A stretch of DNA of 5,985 bases from JAJPJX01 sp964568355 (GTDB taxonomy: Bacteria > Acidobacteriota > Terriglobia > Bryobacterales > Bryobacteraceae), in NCBI GenBank assembly GCA_964568355.1, contig CAZMRK010000033.1:1-5985 (forward strand), written 5' to 3'. Shown in pieces: positions 1 to 5,451 of the stretch. The notes beneath the pieces were generated by a model. That model was not told the origin of the DNA. It searched no databases and saw only the letters and a program-made list of their open reading frames with translations. Each line of letters opens with the position of its first letter. The stretch's first letter is position 1. The translations under genes and the position numbers were made by a program.

Positions 1-792
1 CAGATAGGCAGCGGCGGCGCGCAACCGGACCGCCTGCTTGTCGTCGCCGAGGAGAGGTACGAAGGCTTTCTGGTCCGCCACGTTATTTCGCAAAGCCAGC
101 GAATGGACGGCGGCGGCGCGAACTGACCAGTCCTTATCCGAGAGCGCCGCGTGCAGCGCGCGAAGCGTCGCTGGATCGCGGTCACGCCCCAGCAGGAGCG
201 CGACGGTGGCCCGGCTCGATATGCCAGGATCGAGGAGCAGGCCATTCATGGAGGAGATGCCCGCTCCCAGGCCGGGAATGGGGGCCAGGGCGGCGCCGTG
301 CGTGACCGCAAACAGAGCCATCGTTTTGGGGGTATGCGTCATGCGCGCGAATTCCCGCATGTGCTTACTCAGAAAGCCGGAGGAGGCTTTGGACTCGCCG
401 GAAAGAATGGACAGCAGCGCCTCCTTGCCGGCCGGATCGTTCAGGCTCCAGAGGGCCCTGGCCGCGGCGAAGGCCACCTCGGGAACCTCGTCGTTGAGCG
501 CATCGTGGAGGCTGATCAAAGTGCGCTTGTCCCGTATATCGACCATGCTCGAAATCACGGCGATGCGTACCTCAACGTCGTTGTCCTTGAGCATGGATTG
601 CAGCCGGGACAGAAACGGCTCCCGCGAGGCCGCCAGGCTCATGGCCATCACGGCCTGTTTGCGGGTATCCGGATTTTTGTCCTGAAGCGCGTCCTCCAGG
701 ATCTGGCGGGATTGTTCCGGTTTGCCGGCGGGGGTCTGGGCAAATGTGCCCGCCGCCAGGGAAAAGGACAGGATCCATCGCACGGCGTTCAT
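1..792 (-). CDS. Secreted HEAT-repeat protein, C-terminus cut by the left window edge
   Basis: The frame is open for 264 codons from ATG at 792 to base 1 with no stop, so the C-terminus lies outside. Residues 1-18 (MNAVRWILSFSLAAGTFA) form a Sec signal peptide with likely cleavage before Gln19, so the protein should be periplasmic or envelope-bound. Helical repeats of HEAT type follow: about 27-55, 62-88 (LKDNDVEVRIAVISSM), 90-117 (LNDEVPEVAFAAARAL), then 192-236 (LSDKDWSVRAAAVHSL) and 240-264 (GDDKQAVRLRAAAAYL). Each shows the D-x-x-V-R/A-x-x-A-A turn and second helix. A Gly/Ala-rich hydrophobic stretch (about 158-187) breaks the array. HEAT arrays are protein-binding scaffolds without catalysis; the partner is unknown. 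The gene starts 19 nt after the hydrolase stop and has its own ribosome binding site (AAGGA, 799-803, 6 nt from ATG), so it is probably the second gene of an operon. Family assignment is good; function is open. Confidence 0.85.
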   Translation of the reverse strand, partial: MNAVRWILSFSLAAGTFAQTPAGKPEQSRQILEDALQDKNPDTRKQAVMAMSLAASREPFLSRLQSMLKDNDVEVRIAVISSMVDIRDKRTLISLHDALNDEVPEVAFAAARALWSLNDPAGKEALLSILSGESKASSGFLSKHMREFARMTHTPKTMALFAVTHGAALAPIPGLGAGISSMNGLLLDPGISSRATVALLLGRDRDPATLRALHAALSDKDWSVRAAAVHSLALRNNVADQKAFVPLLGDDKQAVRLRAAAAYL

Positions 793-798
793 GGGCTT

Positions 799-803
799 TC
801 CTT
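799..803 (-). promoter_or_regulatory. Shine-Dalgarno of the HEAT-repeat gene
   Basis: AAGGA on the minus strand lies 6 nt before the ATG at 792, inside the 19-nt gap after the hydrolase stop. It fixes the HEAT start and fits translation from a shared transcript. Confidence 0.6.
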
Positions 804-811
804 CTCTAATT

Positions 812-2614
812 CTACGGTGCGGATTGTCCGGGCGCCGGCACGACGGGCAGCAGGATGTGGGAAGCATAACTGCCGGCGTGATGGACCGTCTGATTGGCGA
901 TGCGCACGTGATCGGTGGTGCCGAAAGGCTCGCCGGTGTTGGGATTCCGGTCAAACTGGGGAAAATGACTGCTGGCGATATCGACGCGAATGCGATGGCC
1001 CGGCAGGAAGACGTTGCTGGTGGCCAGCATGTTGATGCGGAAAGGATAGACCTTGCCGGGCTCGAGCAGTTTGGACCGGCTGAGGCTTTCCCGGTACCGG
1101 GCGCGCACGATGCCCTCCGCCAGATTGATGGCGCGGCCGTCGGGGTAGACGTCCACCAGTTTGGCGATGAAGTCGGTGTCGGGCGCATCGGAAGAAGCAT
1201 AGAGCACCATTTCGAGCGGCCCGGTGACTTCGAGGGGCTGGGAGAGCCGGTCGGAGGTGTAAACCAGGACATCGTGGCGGCCTTCCACCGGGCTCTGGTC
1301 GACAGGTCCGGCGGGCGTGGGCGTGCCGCAGCAGTTGCTGCCGCCCAGGCTGGGCACCGGCAGATCCGGATCGTAGCGGTAGTGGTCCGGCGTCGCTGTG
1401 GCGGCGGAAGCGTCCCAGGAGAGGCGGCCGTCGCCGCGCCGACTGTTGGCGTGGCCGCCGCTTTGGAGATAGAGCTTGCGAGACTGGGCGCGGGCGAGCG
1501 GGAACTCATTTTCCGCCCGCCAGCGGTTGATCCCCATGACGAATAGCTTCACCGGGGGATCGCCGGGCGTGCCGTTGTCGATCCCTTTGAGCCAATAGTC
1601 GTACCAGCGGAGTTCGGCGGCCGAGACTTCGACCATGGCGGACTCCCCAAAATCGATGTCTCCGTACTTGCGCGTAGCGCCGTGGCCCCAGGGGCCGATG
1701 ATCATACGACTTTGCTTGCGCGCGACCTCCGTCTTTCCTTTGGTCCGCATCCCCTCGAAGCCGTGGAGCGTGCCCTGGGCCAGAATGTCGTACCAGCCTC
1801 CGAACGTGTGCACGGGGACGCCGATCTGTTCGAAGCGATCCTCCACGCTCAGGGCTTTCCAGTAGTCGTCGTAATCCGGATGCGCCAGCCAGTCCTGGTA
1901 AAAGCGGGCATGGCGCCCCGCCAGACGCTGCATGTCTTGGAGCGGGAGGTGCCAGAGGATTCGATCGAAGCTGAGAGATTCCAGGCCGTCGTCGAGGCTA
2001 TGTACGCCGACATTCTGCATGATCCTGGATTCCTGGCGCACCGGCCCCCACCCGAACGCCAGAGACAGGCGGAAGCCGCCGTTGAAGGTGACCGTATCGT
2101 GGTAGATGCTCGTGGAGGCCAGGCTGGGAAAGATGGCTACCAGGTGAGGAGGCGCTTTGATCGCCGCTTGCCATTGGACATGTCCCAGGTAAGACGCCCC
2201 CTGCATGCCGACTTTGCCGTTGGACCACGGCTGCCGGGCTGCCCATTCGATGGTGTCGTATCCGTCCTCCTGTTCGTTCCGGAACGGATCCCACGCGCCT
2301 TCGGATTCGTGGCGGCCGCGCACATCCTGAAAAACGAAGACATAGCCCCGGCGAGCGAAGAATACCGCCGCGGCGTATGCGTTGGGGGTTCGCTCCGTGC
2401 TGTACGGGGTGCGCGAGACCAGGACGGGGAATTTTCCTGGGCTGGCCGGCCGGTAGACATCGGCGTAGAGGGTGACTCCGTCGCGCATGCGGACGGGCAC
2501 GTAATTGTCGAGCACGATGTCGTAGGAAGGGGGCCGCGAGGCGGGGAACTGGACGTCGGCGCTCAGGGCGGGAAGCGCCGGGAAAAGGAGCAGCGCAAGG
2601 GTGATCCGGATCAT
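812..2614 (-). CDS. Exported CocE/NonD-family alpha/beta-hydrolase (peptidase S15 type)
   Basis: This 600-residue protein begins with a Sec signal peptide (MIRITLALLLFPALPALSA, about 1-19), so it acts outside the cytoplasm. Residues about 33-345 are the alpha/beta-hydrolase domain of the cocaine esterase/X-Pro dipeptidyl-peptidase group. The expected catalytic features are visible: nucleophile Ser141 in GASYLG (family pattern GxSYxG), Asp276 in GGWYD, His311 in GPWGHG, and Tyr71 in RTPY, which matches the oxyanion-hole tyrosine of CocE. Other family marks are FVFQDVRGRHESEG (93-106) and SNCCG (426-430) followed by GPVDQ. Residues about 375-595 are the C-terminal jelly-roll (PepX_C) domain. 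Length is normal. The family cleaves esters, amides or acyl-peptide bonds; the substrate cannot be read from sequence. No other in-frame start fits. Only GGAG one base from the ATG is present, so a classical ribosome binding site is lacking. It is probably the first gene of an operon with the HEAT-repeat gene. Confidence 0.93.
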   Translation of the reverse strand: MIRITLALLLFPALPALSADVQFPASRPPSYDIVLDNYVPVRMRDGVTLYADVYRPASPGKFPVLVSRTPYSTERTPNAYAAAVFFARRGYVFVFQDVRGRHESEGAWDPFRNEQEDGYDTIEWAARQPWSNGKVGMQGASYLGHVQWQAAIKAPPHLVAIFPSLASTSIYHDTVTFNGGFRLSLAFGWGPVRQESRIMQNVGVHSLDDGLESLSFDRILWHLPLQDMQRLAGRHARFYQDWLAHPDYDDYWKALSVEDRFEQIGVPVHTFGGWYDILAQGTLHGFEGMRTKGKTEVARKQSRMIIGPWGHGATRKYGDIDFGESAMVEVSAAELRWYDYWLKGIDNGTPGDPPVKLFVMGINRWRAENEFPLARAQSRKLYLQSGGHANSRRGDGRLSWDASAATATPDHYRYDPDLPVPSLGGSNCCGTPTPAGPVDQSPVEGRHDVLVYTSDRLSQPLEVTGPLEMVLYASSDAPDTDFIAKLVDVYPDGRAINLAEGIVRARYRESLSRSKLLEPGKVYPFRINMLATSNVFLPGHRIRVDIASSHFPQFDRNPNTGEPFGTTDHVRIANQTVHHAGSYASHILLPVVPAPGQSAP

Positions 2615-2624
2615 ACTCCAGCAG

Positions 2625-2653
2625 AGTATATCCCCAGGGGCGAACGCTGCAAA
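2625..2653 (-). promoter_or_regulatory. Candidate promoter of the hydrolase operon, possibly near-leaderless
   Basis: On the minus strand, TTTGCA (2648-2653, 4/6 to TTGACA) and TATACT (2625-2630, 5/6 to TATAAT) are 17 bp apart, the optimal spacing. The -10 ends only 10 nt before the ATG, so transcription would begin about 4 nt before or at the start codon. This agrees with the lack of a usable Shine-Dalgarno. The -35 overlaps the end of the neighbouring palindrome. Judged by eye only. Confidence 0.35.
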
Positions 2654-2709
2654 ACGGGGACTGGCGCGAATTTCGCCGCATTTGCGAAATTCGTGCCTGT
2701 ACCCCTTTT
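2651..2709. repeat. 59-bp near-perfect palindrome with A4/T4 ends: bidirectional terminator or REP/MITE-like element
   Basis: The core arms 2663-2676 and 2684-2697 pair over 14 bp with a single G-T, around a 7-nt loop. After a T/T mismatch (2662/2698) pairing resumes: C2661-G2699, A2660-T2700, GGGG 2656-2659 with CCCC 2702-2705, and AAAA 2651-2654 with TTTT 2706-2709, leaving single-base bulges at 2655 and 2701. On either strand the G/C stem is followed by four T, so it could terminate the bactofilin transcript on the minus strand. The end-to-end symmetry is also typical of REP or MITE-like repeats. It fills much of the 138-bp gap between the bactofilin stop and the hydrolase start. Confidence 0.6.
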
Positions 2710-2752
2710 GCCCTGAACGCAGGTATACCGCGTGGAATCCGCGCCGCGCGAA

Positions 2753-3262
2753 CTAAGCGGACGTCTTGGCTGCCGCTGCCACCTGAGGCGCCTTGCCGTT
2801 CTTGGCCGGTTCCGGCCGGACGATATCGATGCTTCCCTTAAAATAGGCCCCGTCGTCGATCACGATGCCGGCCGTGCGGATGTCGCCGATCAGGCTGCCC
2901 TTCTCGCGAATGGCGATCTTCTCGGCCACTTCGACATTGCCGTTCACCGAGCCGAAAATGGTGACATCGCGCGCTTTGACATTGGCGCGAACTTTTCCGT
3001 TCTGGCCTACGGTAAGGGAGTGCCCCAGAGACAGTGACCCGTCCACTTCACCGTCCACGTAGAGCGCCTCGTCGCTGAAGATCTGCCCGGTAATTTTCAT
3101 GGACGCGCCGATGATGGCCACGTTGCGGGCGGTCTCCTGGCGCGGGGGCGGCGGTGGTTCTACGCGCGGCGGTGGCGGCGCCGCCGCGGGCTGAAATACG
3201 GAGGCCGGCTGAGGGCGTTGCTGCTCTTCCGGGCTGTTATCTGAATTGCGTTTATTCCACAA
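2753..3262 (-). CDS. Bactofilin family polymer-forming cytoskeletal protein (DUF583)
   Basis: This 169-residue protein has a short charged N-terminus, a Pro-rich tail (about 17-41, with PPPPRVEPPPPP), and a bactofilin domain at about 47-147. The domain shows the short beta-helix rungs of the family: IIGASMKITGQIFSDEALYV, DGEVDGSL, then G-x-V repeats such as GKVRANVKARDVTIFGSV, GNVEV and GSLIGDI. The C-terminal tail (150-169) is Lys/Ala-rich and probably disordered. Bactofilins self-assemble without nucleotide into filaments or sheets, usually at the inner face of the membrane, and organise peptidoglycan or morphogenesis enzymes. No membrane helix is seen. The start is TTG at 3262, chosen because GAGGAGG sits 6 nt upstream and the next in-frame Met (residue 55) is inside the domain. 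The gene is divergent from the pseudokinase-SPOR gene, which supports an envelope role. Its specific partner is unknown. Confidence 0.93.
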   Translation of the reverse strand: MWNKRNSDNSPEEQQRPQPASVFQPAAAPPPPRVEPPPPPRQETARNVAIIGASMKITGQIFSDEALYVDGEVDGSLSLGHSLTVGQNGKVRANVKARDVTIFGSVNGNVEVAEKIAIREKGSLIGDIRTAGIVIDDGAYFKGSIDIVRPEPAKNGKAPQVAAAAKTSA

Positions 3263-3268
3263 ATCTTG

Positions 3269-3275
3269 CCTCCTC
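3269..3275 (-). promoter_or_regulatory. Strong Shine-Dalgarno that fixes the TTG start of the bactofilin
   Basis: GAGGAGG on the minus strand is 6 nt from TTG at 3260-3262. It is the best ribosome binding site in the window and decides the non-ATG start. Confidence 0.8.
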
Positions 3276-3504
3276 GGAGTAAGGATCTATAAAGTGCTCG
3301 TGTCTTGTGCATCTGAAGGGCCAAAATGGTGCTATTGAAACCAAAACATTTGTTCGAGAATTTGCAAGTTTTGCGCGGGAGCACAGAGTAAAATTTGCCC
3401 GTGGGCCGTGGGGGCGAGGCGCGTAAGTGTTGGGTAAGTCGAGATCAAGCGATGCGGCAGGCCACGTGCAAGGACGATCCTTTTCCTAAAACTGAGGCGC
3501 ACGC
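3276..3504. other. Divergent intergenic region between the bactofilin and pseudokinase genes
   Basis: This 229-bp stretch holds the control signals for both genes. Besides the sigma-54-like site, the plus strand has a -10-like TAAAAT at 3389-3394 but no well-spaced -35; TTGCAA at 3362-3367 is 21 bp away. If used, it would give a leader of about 100 nt. Before the plus-strand ATG there is only a modest ribosome binding site (GAGG, 3494-3497). AAGGA/TCCTT at 3470-3482 could form a small hairpin in the leader. No coding potential was found here. Confidence 0.5.
3308..3324 (-). promoter_or_regulatory. Candidate sigma-54 (-24/-12) promoter of the bactofilin gene
   Basis: The minus strand reads TTGGCCCTTCAGATGCA, with the invariant GG (3321-3322) and GC (3309-3310) exactly 10 nt apart. 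It differs from the consensus TTGGCACG-N4-TTGCA in the -24 box (C for A, T for G) and at one -12 position (ATGCA for TTGCA). Initiation about 12 nt past the GC would fall near 3297, giving a leader of about 35 nt that contains the Shine-Dalgarno. A sigma-70 alternative with -10-like TATAGA at 3286-3291 has no good -35. No activator site was identified. Confidence 0.35.
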
Positions 3505-4833
3505 ATGACCGATCTGTGGACCGAGTATATAGGTGTGACGATTGGCGGGAAGTACCCGCTGGAAGAGTTCCTGGGGAGCGATGCGCGCGGCGCGTCTTTT
3601 CGGACGCGGTCGGAAGCCAGAGTGGGGCAGCCTGCGCTGCTGATCCTGGTGCGGGAGGCTGACGGCGGCGAGCGGCGCCTCGAACAATGGAAGCTGGCCG
3701 CCGCGCTGAACTCTCCGCATCTGGTTCGGATCCTGGAAACGGGAAGCAGCGAGAGCCTCGACGGGCGGATCTATTACGCCGTGACGGAGTTTCCGGAGGA
3801 AAACGTCGGCAGCGCCCTCCAGGAGCGGGCGCTCACCGACGAAGAGGCTCGGGAAATTCTGCGGACCGTTCTGGATGCGCTGAGCTACCTGCACGCGCGG
3901 GAATTGGTTTACGGAAACCTGGAGCCGGCGCAAATCGTGGCGGTGGAGGGGCGGGTGAAGCTGGCGGCCGACAACCTCCGGCGCGCCGGAGACAGCCCGG
4001 AGGCTTCGCCGGAGGCTGATGTGCGCGGCTTGGGTTTGTGCCTCTACGAAATCCTGACCCAGCGCCGAAATCCCACGGCCGGGGACTTGAAGGTTCTGCC
4101 GCAGCCGTTTCAGGACATCGTCCGCGGATGTTTGCGGACGCACCCGGAAGAGCGCCTGAATCTCCGTCAAATTGCCGCGGCGCTCGACCCGCAGGCACCG
4201 CGGCCCGCAGCCGCCGTGCGGAATATTGCCGAAGCCCGCAACCCGGAGACGCGCAGCGTGGCTGAGCCGCGGCGGCTGGCGAAAGAAGAACGCCCCGCGG
4301 CGGCGCCGGTAGTGCCGCTGCCCGTTCTCGCCGCTGAACCGGCGCGCCCCGCGCTGTGGAAGTTCGTGGTGGGCGCCGTGCTCCTGGTGGGCATCATCGT
4401 CTGGCTCTCGCGGCCGGACCGTCCCTCCGGGAAGGTGCCGCCCGTCGCCCCTGCTGTAGCGGCCGCTCCGGCGCCGCCATCGCCTCCGCCTGCCAGCGTT
4501 CCGGAGGCGGTCACGCCGCCGCCCAAAGAGCCGCCCGCCGCCGCGCCACCGGCGGAACCGTCCAAGACCGGCGAGATCGGCTCCAGCAGAACCGTCTGGC
4601 GCGTGGTGGCCTACACCTATGCGCGCCGGCCGGATGCGGAGAAGGCGGCTGCCAGGATCCTCCGCAAATGGCCCGATTCCGGCGCGGAGGTGTTTTCACC
4701 CAAAGGAGAAGGCCCGCCCTATTTCGTCGCTCTCGGGGGCCGCATGAACCGCACCGAGGCGCTGGACCTCCAGCGCCGGGCCTGGTCCCAGGGAATGCCG
4801 CGCGACACGTTTGTACGCAACTTTTCCCATTAG
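3505..4833 (+). CDS. Membrane pseudokinase with C-terminal SPOR-like domain
   Basis: This 442-residue protein has four parts. Residues about 15-228 have the protein-kinase fold of bacterial Ser/Thr kinases: late features DVRGLGLCLYEILT (172-185) and CLRTHPEERLNLRQI (209-223) align well. The active site is degenerate: the VAIK-type Lys aligns to Leu46 in PALLILV, HRD-x-K is YGN-L-E (136-140), and DFG is replaced by ADN (155-157). It is therefore predicted to be a catalytically dead pseudokinase. Residues 229-283 are an Ala/Pro-rich linker, 285-302 a single membrane helix (WKFVVGAVLLVGIIVWLS), and 305-360 a Pro/Ala-rich periplasmic spacer. Residues 364-441 resemble a SPOR domain (WRVVAYTYARRPDAEKAAARI, then YFVALGGRMNRTEALDLQRRA), a fold that binds glycan strands lacking stem peptides. 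The expected topology is kinase domain inside, SPOR domain outside. The neighbouring divergent bactofilin fits a link between cytoskeleton and wall. The SPOR call is by pattern and less certain than the kinase fold. Confidence 0.88.
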   Translation: MTDLWTEYIGVTIGGKYPLEEFLGSDARGASFRTRSEARVGQPALLILVREADGGERRLEQWKLAAALNSPHLVRILETGSSESLDGRIYYAVTEFPEENVGSALQERALTDEEAREILRTVLDALSYLHARELVYGNLEPAQIVAVEGRVKLAADNLRRAGDSPEASPEADVRGLGLCLYEILTQRRNPTAGDLKVLPQPFQDIVRGCLRTHPEERLNLRQIAAALDPQAPRPAAAVRNIAEARNPETRSVAEPRRLAKEERPAAAPVVPLPVLAAEPARPALWKFVVGAVLLVGIIVWLSRPDRPSGKVPPVAPAVAAAPAPPSPPPASVPEAVTPPPKEPPAAAPPAEPSKTGEIGSSRTVWRVVAYTYARRPDAEKAAARILRKWPDSGAEVFSPKGEGPPYFVALGGRMNRTEALDLQRRAWSQGMPRDTFVRNFSH

Positions 4834-4848
4834 CCGGGGCGCCGTAGC

Positions 4849-4906
4849 GTGCGCTTCAGCGCGCAGCGTCGACGCTCTCGTCGACGTTCCGGATGCTTTC
4901 AAAGCA
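4849..4906. repeat. Cluster of short palindromes between convergent genes
   Basis: Three inverted repeats lie in a row: 4849-4854 with 4859-4864 (6-bp stem with one G-T, loop TTCA); CGTCGACG at 4867-4874 and again at 4879-4886, able to pair across a CTCT loop, the first copy lying within the 12-bp perfect palindrome AGCGTCGACGCT (4865-4876); and TGCTTTCAAAGCA (4894-4906, 6-bp arms). They lie between the pseudokinase stop (4831-4833) and the stop of the convergent small gene (4949). There is no T-run, so they are not simple intrinsic terminators. They may slow converging polymerases or be a dispersed intergenic repeat. Confidence 0.5.
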
Positions 4907-4948
4907 CCCCGTTCCAGCACTAGCCGGTGGTTCTTCGCCCCGGCGTGA

Positions 4949-5332
4949 TCAGTGCTCGTGCCAGGACCGCATAACCCGCAGCTCCTGCAAATCGGTAGTG
5001 AGCGCGTCGCGATCCTCGGGCGTCAGCGTATTATTCTCGACTACATTCTTCACATCATCGATCGCCTGGTTGAGCTTGTCGCGGTCAAACTTGTCTTTCA
5101 CCAGGTTCCGGTCGAAGTCGGAGAGATGATGTTGTGCGTTACTGTACCGTTCGTGCTCTTTCCCGGCATCTTTGCTGGTGCGGGCGCTGAAGCTGGCAGC
5201 ACGGCGCAAATCGTCCTGGACGCGGCTAACCAAAGTGCGGGCGCGATCGTACATTTCGCCCCGGGCGAACAGCACAGCCGCCATGCAGAAAATCCCGCAG
5301 ATCATCATCCAGCATCGTTTGCTTTGCAGCAT
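4949..5332 (-). CDS. Small exported helical protein of unknown function
   Basis: This 127-residue protein starts with a basic n-region (MLQSKR) and a hydrophobic core (CWMMICGIFCMAAVLFA, about 7-23), a likely signal peptide or N-terminal anchor. The mature part is charged and mostly helical: YDRARTLVSRVQDDLRRAASF (28-48), a basic KDAGKEHERYSNAQHHLSDF segment (54-73), LVKDKFDRDKLNQAIDDVKNVVE (77-99), and a final helix after NTLTPEDRDAL (101-111). It may form a small helical bundle or coiled coil. I do not recognise a named domain. The ATG at 5332 was chosen because GGGAG (5342-5346) lies 9 nt upstream and a signal peptide follows directly. A longer frame to 5662 exists, but its upstream part overlaps the NIPSNAP gene and lacks a protein-like look. 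It lies 119 bp after the NIPSNAP gene on the same strand and converges with the pseudokinase gene. Confidence 0.75.
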   Translation of the reverse strand: MLQSKRCWMMICGIFCMAAVLFARGEMYDRARTLVSRVQDDLRRAASFSARTSKDAGKEHERYSNAQHHLSDFDRNLVKDKFDRDKLNQAIDDVKNVVENNTLTPEDRDALTTDLQELRVMRSWHEH

Positions 5333-5362
5333 GATCCGTATCTCCCGAATTGGAAATAACAT

Positions 5363-5384
5363 CCGGGCGGAGAAGCCGCCCGCG
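5363..5384 (-). terminator. GC-rich hairpin after the NIPSNAP gene, possible terminator
   Basis: GGGCGG (5365-5370) pairs with CCGCCC (5376-5381) around the loop AGAAG, extended by C5364-G5382 and, across a bulge, C5363-G5384. On the minus strand the stem is followed by a moderately T-rich ATGTTATTT; on the plus strand by TTTT after a few bases. It lies between the NIPSNAP stop and the small gene's start, so it may end or attenuate the NIPSNAP transcript. The T-run is weak. Confidence 0.35.
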
Positions 5385-5451
5385 GGATTTTGGTGCAGGT
5401 GCAAGGCCATTCCTGCCACGCGCCGGTCAGGCCCGGTGCGAAAGGACACGC

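Noticed and set aside
38..1035. Two overlapping plus-strand frames (38-685 and 151-1035)
   Set aside because: The minus strand here encodes a clear signal peptide and HEAT repeats; the plus-strand products are Arg/Ser- or Gly/His-rich without recognisable motifs.
722..1546. 274-residue open frame on the plus strand
   Set aside because: It is antisense to the hydrolase C-terminal domain and the HEAT signal peptide region; its composition looks like a shadow of the real frame.
1682..2716. 344-residue open frame on the plus strand, opposite the hydrolase
   Set aside because: It lies antisense to a gene with intact catalytic motifs and shows no domain-like pattern; long antisense frames are expected in GC-rich DNA.
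3445..4170. 241-residue minus-strand frame under the pseudokinase gene
   Set aside because: It is a shadow of the kinase-fold frame on the plus strand, whose late kinase motifs are recognisable.
3505..4188. Calling the 442-residue protein an active Ser/Thr kinase
   Set aside because: The Lys, the HRD Asp and the DFG Asp are all missing at their aligned positions, so activity should not be assumed.
5270..5332. Lipoprotein signal in the small helical protein
   Set aside because: The Cys residues at 12 and 16 are not in a lipobox (CGIFC lacks the small residues before Cys), so a plain signal peptide or anchor is more likely.
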